This document shows, piece after piece, positions 16,394 through 24,778 of a stretch of DNA of 45,637 nt. The DNA lies in assembly GCA_045809745.1 (NCBI GenBank), contig JBJMXE010000053.1, forward strand, positions 1-45,637, read 5' to 3'. The translations under genes and the position numbers were made by a program. Origin of the DNA: DATFCK01 sp045809745. GTDB taxonomy: Bacteria; Verrucomicrobiota; Verrucomicrobiia; Chthoniobacterales; UBA10450. How positions within the stretch are numbered: the stretch's first letter is position 1; the number at the start of each line of letters is the position of its first letter. The notes below the pieces were generated by a model. The model made no database searches and was not told the origin of the DNA. It was given only the letters and a program-made list of their open reading frames with translations.

Positions 16394-17374
16394 ATGGCCG
16401 TCGCAATGGTAACTCCAAAGGAAACCGGCGCGGTGGCTGAGATGCCGCCGCCAACGCGTTTTGCGGATAAGGCGTTCGAGTGGCTTACGCTCGCTATGGC
16501 ACTGACGGTCGTGTTGCTGGTTTTCATGGTGGGCTGGCAGTTGGACCGCGGCTCCGAGTTATCAATCAAACGATTCGGGTGGAACTTTCTCATCACCAGC
16601 ACCTGGGACCCGGTTGCCGAGCATTTTGGCGCGCTGCCATTTATCTACGGCACTCTGGTTTCCTCTCTGATCGCTCTCATCATCGCAGTACCACTGAGCA
16701 TTGCGACTGCTGTATTCCTAACCGAACTTGCGCCGCTTCGCATTCGGCAACCGCTCGTTTCACTGATCGAAATGCTCGCCGCGATCCCGAGCGTGATCCT
16801 CGGTCTCTGGGGAATTTTCGTAATGGTCCCGTGGTTACGCGATTACCCGTTCGCATTCCTGAAACGAACGCTGGGTTGGACTCCATTCTTCAGCGGGCCC
16901 GTTTACGGCACGAGCATGCTTGCGGGCGGCATCATCATCGCCATCATGATCATGCCGATCATCACTTCGGTTTCGCGCGAAATTTTGCGGTCGGTGCCTA
17001 ACCTCCAGCGAGAAGCTGCTTACGCTTTAGGTGCAACCCGGTGGGAAGTGACTCGAATCGCGGTGCTGAGCTATGCCCAAAAAGGTCTGTTTGGGGCGGT
17101 AATTCTCGGTCTTGGCCGGGCCCTTGGCGAGACGATGGCGGTCACGATGGTGATCGGCAACACTCCTCAAATTTCGGTCTCGCTTTTCGCTCCCGGTTAC
17201 ACCCTGGCCAGTGTCATCGCGAACGAGTTCACCGAAGCGACCACCGATCTTTATTTGCACGCTCTCGTGGAAATCGGCCTTGTTCTATTCGCGATAACCA
17301 TCGCGTCCAACCTGGTCGCGCAAGTGTTTCTGAAGACGATGTCGATGGGATCTGCCACCAGAGCTGTGCAATGA
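16394..17374 (+). CDS. pstC: PstC, phosphate ABC transporter permease
   Basis: This protein of about 326 residues has six membrane segments. The cytoplasmic N-terminus runs into FEWLTLAMALTVVLLVFMVG, and the C-terminal half has the binding-protein-dependent permease EAA loop (REAAYALGATRWEVTRIAVLSYAQKGLFGA...LGRALGETMAVTMVIG). It pairs with PstA to form the inner-membrane phosphate channel driven by PstB. ATG 16394 directly follows a GTG at 16391; either could start. Its stop overlaps the pstA start in ATGA, so translation is coupled. Confidence 0.95.
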   Translation: MAVAMVTPKETGAVAEMPPPTRFADKAFEWLTLAMALTVVLLVFMVGWQLDRGSELSIKRFGWNFLITSTWDPVAEHFGALPFIYGTLVSSLIALIIAVPLSIATAVFLTELAPLRIRQPLVSLIEMLAAIPSVILGLWGIFVMVPWLRDYPFAFLKRTLGWTPFFSGPVYGTSMLAGGIIIAIMIMPIITSVSREILRSVPNLQREAAYALGATRWEVTRIAVLSYAQKGLFGAVILGLGRALGETMAVTMVIGNTPQISVSLFAPGYTLASVIANEFTEATTDLYLHALVEIGLVLFAITIASNLVAQVFLKTMSMGSATRAVQ

Positions 17375-18234
17375 ACATCAGCTTCATCATGGGAAATCAC
17401 CGGTGGCGCAAAATGAAAAGCGGGCTGGTCACTGTGCTTTGTTCGTTATCTGCGGTGCTGGTCGCCACGCCACTGGCGCTGGTATTTTATCACCTGGTCC
17501 GAAACGGTGCCGCGGCCGTTAGCTGGTCATTTTTTACAGAGTTGCCAAAGCCGGTCGGAGTGACCGGCGGGGGCATGGCGAACGCGATTGTCGGCTCGCT
17601 GCAACTGCTGGGTCTGGCCGCAATAATCGGCATCCCTCCGGGGGTACTGGGCGGAGTTTACCTGGCCGAATATGGATCCAGTCGGGGGAACTGGATGCTG
17701 CGTTTTGTGGCCGACGTTCTGAATGGAGTGCCGTCGATTACCTGGGGGATCGTAGTTTACGCGTTGGCGGTTCTTCCGTTCAAGGGATTCTCGGCTTATG
17801 CCGGCGGGCTCGCGCTTGGGTTAATGATGATTCCACTGATCATGCGGACCACTGAGGAAGTCGTTCTGTTGGTACCAAATGGATATCGTGAAGCGGCCCT
17901 CGCGCTGGGTGTCACGAGATGGAAGACGATTGTGCATATCGTGATGAAGACTGCGTCGAAGGGCATCATCACCGCCATCCTGCTGGCGCTTGCCCGAGTA
18001 TCCGGAGAAACCGCCCCGCTGCTGTTTACGGCATTCGGTAACCGATTTTGGAATCACGACCTTACCCAGCCAATCGCCGCGCTGCCTTTGCAAATTTTCA
18101 CCTACGCGATATCGCCCTATGAGGACTGGCACCACCAAGCTTGGGCAGGCGCGCTTGTATTGCTGGTAACTATTTTTCTGATTAATATTTTAGTGCGAAT
18201 GCTGACTCGCAACCGAACGGCTCGCGTGCTGTAA
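17371..18234 (+). CDS. pstA: PstA, phosphate ABC transporter permease
   Basis: This protein of about 287 residues has six membrane segments and an EAA loop (REAALALGVTRWKTIVHIVMKTASKGIITAILLALARVSGETAPLLFTAFG), including the SGETAPLLFT segment typical of PstA. GVPSITWGIVVYAL matches the conserved GxPSIxxG loop. The start is ATG 17371, inside the ATGA overlap with pstC; a longer open frame beginning at 17041 reads through pstC out of frame and is not used. It partners with PstC and PstB. The stop is followed 15 bases later by pstB. Confidence 0.95.
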   Translation: MNISFIMGNHRWRKMKSGLVTVLCSLSAVLVATPLALVFYHLVRNGAAAVSWSFFTELPKPVGVTGGGMANAIVGSLQLLGLAAIIGIPPGVLGGVYLAEYGSSRGNWMLRFVADVLNGVPSITWGIVVYALAVLPFKGFSAYAGGLALGLMMIPLIMRTTEEVVLLVPNGYREAALALGVTRWKTIVHIVMKTASKGIITAILLALARVSGETAPLLFTAFGNRFWNHDLTQPIAALPLQIFTYAISPYEDWHHQAWAGALVLLVTIFLINILVRMLTRNRTARVL

Positions 18235-18249
18235 TTGGAAGGGAGCCAG

Positions 18250-19086
18250 ATGATTCAAATGGATGCTCCGGTGGGTGACAAGGTCGCTTCGTCGGCCGCT
18301 GCTGCTCCAATGGTTGAAGCGACCGCCGCCGGGTCGGCGTTTGAAATCGAAAAACTCTCAATTTGGTACGGACAAAAACCGGCCATTCGCGACGTCACGA
18401 TCGATATTCCGCAGCACAATGTGACGGCAATTATCGGCCCCAGTGGTTGTGGAAAATCCACTCTGCTGCGTTGCCTCAATCGAATGCACGAACTCGTGCC
18501 CAACACTCGGATCGACGGGCGCGTTCTGTTTCGCGGGAAGGATCTATACGGTCCGGGCGTTGATCCAACGCTCGTCCGGCGCCGGATCGGGATGGTTTTC
18601 CAAAAATCCAATCCGTTCCCGACGATGTCGATCCAGGAGAATGTCATCGTCGGTCTGCGGCTGAACGGGGTCCGCAATCGCAACGTGTTGAACGAGCGGA
18701 CCGAACGAGCGCTTCGGATGGCCGCGTTGTGGGACGAAGTCAAAGACGACCTCCGCAAACCTGGAATTAGTTTGTCCGGAGGGCAGCAGCAGCGGCTCTG
18801 CATCGCTCGGGCGATTGCGGTGGAACCGGACGTCCTGCTGATGGACGAGCCCGCTTCCGCGCTGGATCCGATCGCCACCATGAAAATTGAGGACCTGATT
18901 TCGGAATTAAAGACCAACTACAGCATCGTGATCGTGACTCACAACATGCAGCAGGCGGGACGCGTATCCGATCACACTGCCTTTCTTTACATGGGCAAGC
19001 TCATTGAGTTCGGCGAAACGACGCAACTCTTCAGTCAGCCGAGAGAAAAACAAACGGAGGATTACATCACCGGCCGATTCGGTTGA
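18250..19086 (+). CDS. pstB: PstB, phosphate ABC transporter ATPase
   Basis: This 278-residue ATPase has Walker A GPSGCGKST (residues 63-71), signature LSGGQQQRLCIARAIA, Walker B VLLMDEPASALDP and H-loop VIVTHNMQQAGRVSDHTAF, all specific for PstB. It powers phosphate import through PstC-PstA. The first 30 residues are an Ala-rich extension ahead of the conserved core (FEIEKLSIWYG). The start at ATG 18250 is supported by GGAAGGGAG four bases upstream; the TTG at 18235 would place that site inside the gene. It is followed by phoU after 10 bp. Confidence 0.96.
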   Translation: MIQMDAPVGDKVASSAAAAPMVEATAAGSAFEIEKLSIWYGQKPAIRDVTIDIPQHNVTAIIGPSGCGKSTLLRCLNRMHELVPNTRIDGRVLFRGKDLYGPGVDPTLVRRRIGMVFQKSNPFPTMSIQENVIVGLRLNGVRNRNVLNERTERALRMAALWDEVKDDLRKPGISLSGGQQQRLCIARAIAVEPDVLLMDEPASALDPIATMKIEDLISELKTNYSIVIVTHNMQQAGRVSDHTAFLYMGKLIEFGETTQLFSQPREKQTEDYITGRFG

Positions 19087-19096
19087 GAGTAATTCT

Positions 19097-19786
19097 ATGA
19101 TTTCTTCCCGGCACATCCTCGGAAGCTTCGACGAAGCACTGGCATCATTGCGGAATAACGTGCTGATGATGGCCAGCCTAACCGAACAGACGTTTGATCG
19201 AGCGATCCGGGGTTTGATGGACCGTGATGATGATCTTTGCGCGCATGCCATCGCCGACGATGAGGAAATCGATCAGCTGGAAAAGCAGATCGACAAGGAC
19301 GGAGTCGACGTCCTCCTGCGGTTCCAACCGGTGGCGTCCGACCTGCGGCGGGTGGTATCAGCCATGAAGCTTTCGCCGAACATTGAGCGAGTGGCGGATC
19401 AGGCCACCAACATCGCGCGTCGAGCCCGCAAATTGAATCAACACCCGCCTCTGAGCGAAACAGAGTTGATCGAGCCGATGTATGCGCATGCCATGTCAAT
19501 GTTCAAGGACAGCATCGATGCCTACATTCGGGAAGATGTCCCTCTCGCTCGCGCGGTTATCCCGCGTGATGAGGAACTTGATGAGATGAATGCCCTTGCC
19601 GGTAAACAACTAATCGAATGCATGGCGCGTGATCCAGATCAGCTTCGTGGTTACCTCAACCTGATCTTCGTCTCACGTTGCCTCGAGCGAGTAGGCGATC
19701 ACGCGACGAACATCGCGGAAGATGCGGTCTACGCGGCTGCCGCTGAAGACATTCGTCATCAACCGATTGTCGGCACGTCGAGTTGA
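19097..19786 (+). CDS. phoU: PhoU, phosphate signalling regulator
   Basis: This 229-residue protein consists of two PhoU three-helix repeats. Metal-binding ExxxD-type motifs are visible in DEEIDQLEKQIDKDGVDVLLRFQP and DEELDEMNALAGKQLIECM, along with the conserved LRRVVSAMKLSPNIERVADQATNIARR and SRCLERVGDHATNIAEDAVY. PhoU links the phosphate load of PstSCAB to PhoR so that PhoB is silenced when phosphate is plentiful. The start is ATG 19097, ten bases after pstB, with GAGAG upstream; an upstream in-frame codon at 19004 lies in pstB and is rejected. It is the last gene of the rightward phosphate block. Confidence 0.95.
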   Translation: MISSRHILGSFDEALASLRNNVLMMASLTEQTFDRAIRGLMDRDDDLCAHAIADDEEIDQLEKQIDKDGVDVLLRFQPVASDLRRVVSAMKLSPNIERVADQATNIARRARKLNQHPPLSETELIEPMYAHAMSMFKDSIDAYIREDVPLARAVIPRDEELDEMNALAGKQLIECMARDPDQLRGYLNLIFVSRCLERVGDHATNIAEDAVYAAAAEDIRHQPIVGTSS

Positions 19787-20118
19787 TGTTCTGCCGGGGG
19801 GAGTTCCCCAGTTGGGATCGTCGGCTGCAAGACGAGCCACCACAGTGTGTTCGGTGAGGGATGCAGACGATTGGCAAAAGCTAGCGACTTTTCCTTCATG
19901 CCTCCCCCTTGGTAACAACAGTAAGAAGCCGCCTTGCCATGATTCGCCACGTGTTGAGCCGGCGTTTCCGCGTCCGCTTCAAACCCAAAGCCGTTCTGAG
20001 GCAACTCACCGCCGAATCGAGGCAAACGAAGCCGGTCATTTCAGCTCCTGCTTGAACATAGGGCCCGCAGGAGGCGGAACTCCTGCCGGAGCCTTGCCTG
20101 CGCCTAACCAAACGGTTT
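19787..20118. other. Non-coding stretch between convergent phoU and porin genes, with hairpins
   Basis: This 332-bp stretch holds no ORF I can support. Two minus-strand frames (about 46-88 codons) run through it but look compositionally random. It contains a GGGGA/TCCCC hairpin close to phoU (about 19797-19808) and a GCAGGAG/CTCCTGC hairpin (20067-20073 with 20080-20086) near the porin stop. These could serve as bidirectional terminators for the two converging genes, but no U-run follows either. Confidence 0.45.
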
Positions 20119-21735
20119 TCAGAATTTCACATTTAGATCGGCCTGCAGAATGTTGTAGTTATTCAGCGGATTAATGGCGATGTCGTTGAATCCGCCCGTC
20201 CCGAGGCTGTCGTCTATTCGCCAGCCATGTACGTAGGTCACATACAGCCAAACCGCATCGCTCAGCATATAACCGGTTTTAACTCCTACACCTTGCATGT
20301 TCAGCCGCGCGTCAAAGATGTCGTTATCGATCAGATTCTGATCGAGTGAATACTGCTCGCTATGCTGCCAGAACACGTCGACTTGCCAGTCGCCCTTCTT
20401 CTTGAGCTGTCCGGCGCCCACGCCAATTTGATACGAATACTTCTGATCGGATTTATCGGGACGCCCGGCCGCAGCAGCGCGATCATCTCCTTCTAGATTA
20501 ACCGCGAAATCGCCGAACACTCGCATCGGCAGGTTTCCGAGTTTCCATCCCACCTCGACCGGCAGGTCGAACACTAACAAGCTGTTAATCCCGGTCTGAT
20601 TTTGTGTCGTCGAGGCTGCATTCGTTATTCCGCGCGCGCCGCCCTGGTAATGGATGTTAAACGTGTCGCCGTTACCGGTATAGTTATACAAAGTCGGCGC
20701 GATCTGACCATAAAGCTGATTTGGAAATGTGAATTTCGCGCCAGCCTGCCATCCAAGCATAATCGCGTCATTGTTCGGAACCAACTGGTTTGGCCCATTC
20801 CCGGTAGTCGTCGGCCGGGCACCGACCGGGTTTTCAGGATTTTGATCGTCATAAACGAATTGGCCGAAGTTTACGAAAACATCGAGCGTCATTCCCGGCT
20901 GCGCTTTGGTAGACGCCGCTACGTTTTTCCCATCTTTGCTGTAGCCTTCGGCCGTCGCGCTGCTGCTTTCACCCCCCAGCTTGAACGTGTGCTTCCATTG
21001 CTCGGCCAAGCCCTCGGGATTGATATCCGGATCCCATACCATCCAAGTGCTAACGAATGGGTTCGGCATCTTCCCGCCGATAAGCGTGATATCTTTGAAT
21101 CCCTTATATCCGAGATAAGCCTGACCGACATCGATGCCGTCGCTGCCTTTCGCAAAAGGACCGCCATTGCCGGCGGAGGTTGTCGAAGTGTCGTCCCCGA
21201 AAGTGACATTAGTCGAACGGTCTCCTGCACTCGTCTCGAGCCGAACTCCAAAAAACCAATCGTCCGCGAGGGTGCCGCGCAGCCCTAACCGCAGCCGATA
21301 ACGTTCGCGTTTACGTTCCTGCCAATCACGGGGGATATCGGTGTTAGGGGCGCCTTGTCCGCCACGATATTCGTAGCGCAATCTTGCATCGCCGTAGAGC
21401 TCGAGCTCAGTCAGCGGCAGGGATAACTTCCATTTATCAGCACTCGATTTTTCGACCGGAACTTCTTTTTCGACGTAGGTCTTGCCGTCATAGGTCACCT
21501 TGTTCCTGGTGGGGCCTTCGGCCGGCGGCGCCGCGGCCATATCTGTGGTCCGGCTCTTCTTCAGACTTTTGACTTCGCTTTCCAGCTGAGCATTACGCTC
21601 CTGCAATTGCTGGACTGCCTGCTCCAGTTTTTGCAGTCGCTCAGAGTCAGTGGTTTCGGATTTAACGTTAGGGGCCAGCAGGCAGACTGCGGCGGCAAGT
21701 CCAGCGATCCATTTTGTACTGATATGGTTAGGCAT
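20119..21735 (-). CDS. Putative outer-membrane porin (Porin_5-like)
   Basis: This 538-residue protein has a signal peptide (ISTKWIAGLAAAVCLLAPNVKSE), then a short coiled coil (about residues 30-62, ERLQKLEQAVQQLQERNAQLESEVKSL) that may trimerise or contact peptidoglycan, then a long beta-rich domain with alternating short strands. Features such as YGDARLRYEYRGG, YRLRLGLRGTLADDWFFGVRLETS, VGQAYLGYKGFKDITLIGGKMPNPF and the terminal strand ILQADLNVKF (ending in Phe) are typical of the putative porin family found in Verrucomicrobia. Selectivity is unknown. Its position beside pst-phoU suggests, but does not show, a role in phosphate passage (compare OprP/OprO). A perfect GATTGT-T-ACAATC palindrome lies 87-99 bp upstream. 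Confidence 0.85.
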   Translation of the reverse strand: MPNHISTKWIAGLAAAVCLLAPNVKSETTDSERLQKLEQAVQQLQERNAQLESEVKSLKKSRTTDMAAAPPAEGPTRNKVTYDGKTYVEKEVPVEKSSADKWKLSLPLTELELYGDARLRYEYRGGQGAPNTDIPRDWQERKRERYRLRLGLRGTLADDWFFGVRLETSAGDRSTNVTFGDDTSTTSAGNGGPFAKGSDGIDVGQAYLGYKGFKDITLIGGKMPNPFVSTWMVWDPDINPEGLAEQWKHTFKLGGESSSATAEGYSKDGKNVAASTKAQPGMTLDVFVNFGQFVYDDQNPENPVGARPTTTGNGPNQLVPNNDAIMLGWQAGAKFTFPNQLYGQIAPTLYNYTGNGDTFNIHYQGGARGITNAASTTQNQTGINSLLVFDLPVEVGWKLGNLPMRVFGDFAVNLEGDDRAAAAGRPDKSDQKYSYQIGVGAGQLKKKGDWQVDVFWQHSEQYSLDQNLIDNDIFDARLNMQGVGVKTGYMLSDAVWLYVTYVHGWRIDDSLGTGGFNDIAINPLNNYNILQADLNVKF

Positions 21736-22051
21736 TGGGTTGTTTCTCGTTGGTTAGGAGCCCGGCGCGACTTGAGTCGGCCTTCTTTCGGTCGTGTGCG
21801 GACAGTCGGACGTTAAAATTCGATTGTTACAATCAGGTGGCGAGAAAGAAACAACTTTGTGAATTCAGCGGTACCGTGCCGATGCTCGCGGTAGGCGATT
21901 GTGAGTAACGCCCAGGCGTTAGCCGGCCGACCCCGCGAAATTGCTGAACCAATCCTGTGATTTCGCCCGCAACCTCTCAAGTTGCTGGCACCGACACCGC
22001 ATTATTTCCAATGACGATGAGCTGGCGCCGCGGCCATAACCGCCGTTACAC
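21736..22051. other. Intergenic region upstream of the porin, with palindrome
   Basis: The 316 bp between the porin start and the secG stop has no credible gene. It holds the porin promoter region (leftward), two GTTAGG hexamers (about 21726 and 21751), and the perfect inverted repeat GATTGT-T-ACAATC at 21822-21834, which could be an operator. The part from about 21900 to 22051 showed nothing identifiable. Confidence 0.5.
21822..21834. promoter_or_regulatory. Perfect 6+1+6 palindrome upstream of the porin
   Basis: GATTGT-T-ACAATC is a perfect inverted repeat with a single central base, 87-99 bp before the porin ATG. Its size and position fit a dimeric regulator operator, but no regulator can be named from sequence. 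Confidence 0.35.
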
Positions 22052-22540
22052 CTACGGCTTTGGCTGCTGACCCGGGGAGGGAGACGCCGAATTGGTGGGC
22101 TGCACTGCAGCTGCCGGTGCAGTGGCTGCGGTCGTTGCACCGGGCGCGGTGCTCCCGGAGGGCACGACGCCTACGACGGCATCACCAGCCGGCGAAGCCA
22201 CCGGTCCGGGTGAAGCCTTTGCCGCTGCCGCAGCAGCCGGAAGCGCCGCCGGTGCTCCGGCATTCCTTTTTAACTCGCGGGTCAGTGAGCCGCCGCCCAT
22301 GCTGCGGTGAGCATACAGAACTGACAATAAGAACGTGATGGCGAAGAACACGCCGGCAAGCCAGGCGGTGAACTTCACCAACACATTGGTGGTTTGAGCG
22401 CCAAACAGGTTGTCAGTCATGGCGCCGCCAAATGCCGCTCCCAAACCTTCGCTTTTAGGGCGCTGCATCAGAATGACAAGCATCATGAGCAGGGCCACAA
22501 GCATCCAAAGGCCTAATAGGATTGTGATGAGGATCGACAT
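22052..22540 (-). CDS. secG: SecG, preprotein translocase subunit, with long Ala/Pro tail
   Basis: This 162-residue protein has two membrane segments in its first 80 residues, with the diagnostic loop ILMQRPKSEGLGAAFGGAMTDNLFGAQTTNVL between them. SecG assists SecYE in protein export. Usual SecG is 75-110 residues. Here the membrane core is followed by about 75 residues of low-complexity Ala, Pro, Ser, Gly and Thr (from LPAAAAAAKASPGP to GQQPKP), presumably a disordered periplasmic or cytoplasmic tail of unknown role. The start is ATG 22540. It is downstream of, and on the same strand as, mazG. Confidence 0.93.
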   Translation of the reverse strand: MSILITILLGLWMLVALLMMLVILMQRPKSEGLGAAFGGAMTDNLFGAQTTNVLVKFTAWLAGVFFAITFLLSVLYAHRSMGGGSLTRELKRNAGAPAALPAAAAAAKASPGPVASPAGDAVVGVVPSGSTAPGATTAATAPAAAVQPTNSASPSPGQQPKP

Positions 22541-22577
22541 TGGGACCGGGAATATGGCGAAAGACCGAGCTTACGCA

Positions 22578-22645
22578 AACGCTCAGCGCCCAACGCCCAG
22601 CATCCAACTCCAAGACGCGTTTTCTGCCATTGAGCGTTGAGCGTT
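22578..22645. repeat. Imperfect inverted repeat between mazG and secG
   Basis: AACGCTCAGCGCCCAA (22578-22593) pairs with TTGAGCGTTGAGCGTT (22630-22645) with a few mismatches. The right arm overlaps the mazG stop. The internally repetitive arms (units around CGCTCAA) look like a REP-type intergenic element rather than a terminator. Confidence 0.45.
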
Positions 22646-23477
22646 ATCGCTGCTTTTTTACCTTCTCCCAAATCTCATCCAACTCGCCCAAACCCGGTTC
22701 TCCCAGATGTTTGCCGCGAGCCTTTACCTCATCTTCCACTTTGTTGAAACGGTCGCGAAATTTGTCGGTAGCCGCTTGAAGGGCTGATTCCGCATCAATA
22801 GCGCACTTGCGGGCGAGATTGACGACGGCAAACAACAAATCGCCCAGCTCATCTTCCACCTGGCCGGAGCCGGTTTCCGGTGGCTGACCAGCACGGGAGG
22901 CAGCGCGACTCTGTTGTTCGATGGCATCTTTGGTTTCCTGAAGTTCTTCGTCCACTTTTGCGATCACATCCCTGAGGTCCGCCCAATCGAAGTTCACGCG
23001 CGCCACTTTCTTCTGCGCCTTCTGCGCGCGAACGAGAGCCGGCAGGGCACCGGGTAAACTCGCCAGATAATGCGTGTCGCCCCCTTTTTCCTGGTGCTTT
23101 ATCCGCTCCCACTGCTTCACCACCGCGCCGCTGTCGGATGCTTTGCTGTCTCCAAAGACATGGGGATGCCGTCGCACCAGCTTGTCGGACACCTCTTTTA
23201 AGACATCGGCAATATCGAATCGTCCGGCCTCGGCGGCGATCTCGGAGTGCATGACGATGTGCAGCAGAACGTCGCCGAGTTCTTCGCGGAAATTATCCTG
23301 GTCGTTTGCCCGCACCGCGCCGACCACCTCATAGGCTTCTTCGATCAGCTGAGGAAGAATCGACTCGTTAGTCTGCTCCCGATCCCACGGACAACCGCCC
23401 GGTGCGCGCAATCTGGCGACGATTTCACACAGCCGGATAAACTCGGCTGACGCGCGTGAGAAAGAGGATTCCGGCAC
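22644..23477 (-). CDS. mazG: MazG, nucleoside triphosphate pyrophosphohydrolase
   Basis: This 277-residue all-alpha NTP pyrophosphatase hydrolyses NTPs to NMP and PPi, contributing to nucleotide-pool sanitation. The N-terminal MazG domain has CPWDREQTNESILPQLIEEAYEVVGA and the metal-binding EEAYE...EELGDVLLHIVMHSEIA, with DVLKEVSDKLVRRHPHVFG after it. The C-terminal half is a second MazG-like domain with EDELGDLLFAVVNLARKCAID. The length fits the two-domain E. coli type. Translation starts at GTG 23477. It follows the DUF2270 gene in the same direction. Confidence 0.95.
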   Translation of the reverse strand: MPESSFSRASAEFIRLCEIVARLRAPGGCPWDREQTNESILPQLIEEAYEVVGAVRANDQDNFREELGDVLLHIVMHSEIAAEAGRFDIADVLKEVSDKLVRRHPHVFGDSKASDSGAVVKQWERIKHQEKGGDTHYLASLPGALPALVRAQKAQKKVARVNFDWADLRDVIAKVDEELQETKDAIEQQSRAASRAGQPPETGSGQVEDELGDLLFAVVNLARKCAIDAESALQAATDKFRDRFNKVEDEVKARGKHLGEPGLGELDEIWEKVKKQR

Positions 23478-23486
23478 CGCCTTCTC

Positions 23487-23512
23487 TCAACTATCAACCT
23501 TCAACTATCAAC
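23487..23512. repeat. Two direct copies of TCAACTATCAAC between mazG and the DUF2270 gene
   Basis: TCAACTATCAAC occurs at 23487-23498 and again at 23501-23512, with a 14-base period, in the 39-bp gap. It is a short low-complexity direct repeat. No function can be assigned. Confidence 0.5.
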
Positions 23513-23516
23513 TGCT

Positions 23517-24236
23517 TCAGATCCGCCAGAGCGACCGATGGGTGCCGAACTCGGAGATTTCCCCAGACGTTTTCTTGCTCACGTAGAACGTGATGCCAAT
23601 CACACTGACCGCGGTGGAAATAAAGATGAAGGCAATCAGCCAGGATGGAATGTGACCGACCCGGAGCGCCTGATAAAATGAGACAACCCCATTCATTGCC
23701 ATCGGAGCGTGGAGGAAGATCTTGGTGACCCACGCCACCATGATCAGGATGAAGATGAAGGCGTAGTTGCGTTTTAATCGGCGGCCAATCGCTTCCAGTT
23801 TGCTGATTTTGAAGCACGGAAGAATCAGATCTTCGCACACTAGTTTCTTCCATTCGCCCTGCAGCAGCTCGCGATTCTCCATCACCATTGGAACCAGGAA
23901 ATGGGCCTCCAGCATCCGAACGCGGGCCCGGAACGCGTCGTAAAACCGGTAACGACGCGCCTCGATCCAAAGCATGACCCAGACAATCAACAGGTTGAAA
24001 AAGAAAATGATGTGCGGCACGTCGCGATTCGCGAAGGCGATGGTGATGATCGCGGTGCTGCTGGTGATCGCCCAGTTGGTGGTGATATCCAGCCGCTGAC
24101 GCCAAACCATGATTCGGGCGAGCTCGCCGCGGTAAAAGTGCGACATGGCATTTACGTAGCCCGGATCGTAAAGACTCCGTTGAACTGAGAGCGTCGTTTC
24201 CTCGGTCGAACCCGGGACCATGTTTTCAGTTGCCAC
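23517..24236 (-). CDS. DUF2270-family membrane protein
   Basis: This 239-residue protein has four membrane segments: NWAITSSTAIITIAFA, HIIFFFNLLIVWVMLWIEAR, YAFIFILIMVAWVTKIFL and WLIAFIFISTAVSVIGITFYV. The sequence SHFYRGELARIMVWRQRLDITTNWAI and RRYRFYDAFRARVRMLEAHF match the conserved pattern of DUF2270, an uncharacterised inner-membrane family. It has no recognisable catalytic motif. The frame begins with GTG 24236, or ATG 24221 (MVPGSTEE) five codons later. It is followed by mazG on the same strand across a short repeat. Function unknown. Confidence 0.8.
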   Translation of the reverse strand: MATENMVPGSTEETTLSVQRSLYDPGYVNAMSHFYRGELARIMVWRQRLDITTNWAITSSTAIITIAFANRDVPHIIFFFNLLIVWVMLWIEARRYRFYDAFRARVRMLEAHFLVPMVMENRELLQGEWKKLVCEDLILPCFKISKLEAIGRRLKRNYAFIFILIMVAWVTKIFLHAPMAMNGVVSFYQALRVGHIPSWLIAFIFISTAVSVIGITFYVSKKTSGEISEFGTHRSLWRI

Positions 24237-24294
24237 GGCTAGTCGATTAACTGGATAACTGGTTTCGCCCCAGAATCCAACAATTCCTCACCCG

Positions 24295-24765
24295 ATGGCA
24301 ATTGCGCTCGCCGATCTGCTCGACATCAGACATGTAAAGCTGGGACTGCGATCTCGCACCGCCGGGACCGCAATCCGCGAACTGGTCGCAGCACTCGCGG
24401 CCAGTGACCACTTGAGCGAGCCCGACAAATTCGCGGAACTGGTGATTGCGCGTGAACAATCAAACCCGAGCATGGTGGAATCAGGAGTGGTGTTCCCTCA
24501 CGCTCGCACCGATTTGGTGGAGAAAATTCAGCTGGCGATTGGCCGCAAAGGGAGCGGGGTTTCGTTTGGCCCCGACGGCGCCCGCGCCAATTTTATTTTC
24601 CTGATTGGCGTGCCGCAACGGCTTATCAGCGATTATCTCGTCGCGGTTGGGGCTCTGGCCCGAATCGCCCGAAACGACGTGGTGCGGCGCGAATTGCTTC
24701 GGGCGCCAACACCAGAAACCTTTCTCGATATCTTGCGATCCGCCTCCTCGCCCGAGGGGACCTGA
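24295..24765 (+). CDS. Stand-alone PTS EIIA (type 2) domain protein
   Basis: This 156-residue protein is a single EIIA domain of the fructose/nitrogen-PTS type. The phospho-acceptor histidine is H69 in ESGVVFPHARTDLV, preceded by REQSNPSMVES. These domains take phosphate from HPr and either pass it to a permease or, when alone as in PtsN, regulate by binding partners. No sugar permease, EI or HPr gene lies nearby, so a regulatory role is more likely. It sits alone on the plus strand, converging on the rhomboid-like gene with a 13-bp gap. The last 15 residues (LRSASSPEGT) are extra. Confidence 0.86.
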   Translation: MAIALADLLDIRHVKLGLRSRTAGTAIRELVAALAASDHLSEPDKFAELVIAREQSNPSMVESGVVFPHARTDLVEKIQLAIGRKGSGVSFGPDGARANFIFLIGVPQRLISDYLVAVGALARIARNDVVRRELLRAPTPETFLDILRSASSPEGT

Positions 24766-24778
24766 TACAATCCCTCGG

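Noticed and set aside
17041..17370. 110-codon upstream extension of pstA
   Set aside because: It reads through pstC out of frame; the ATGA overlap and the signal-anchor segment fix the start at 17371.
19759..20111. Two short minus-strand ORFs (71 and 88 codons) between phoU and the porin
   Set aside because: They have no recognisable motif, partly overlap phoU antisense, and their best ribosome-binding site is only one base from an ATG; not enough to call a gene.
21900..22051. Possible structured RNA downstream of secG
   Set aside because: GC-rich with weak complementarity only; no conserved RNA motif recognised.
23494..24105. 203-codon minus-strand ORF overlapping the DUF2270 gene
   Set aside because: It is His/Arg-rich shadow sequence; the other frame encodes four clean membrane segments.
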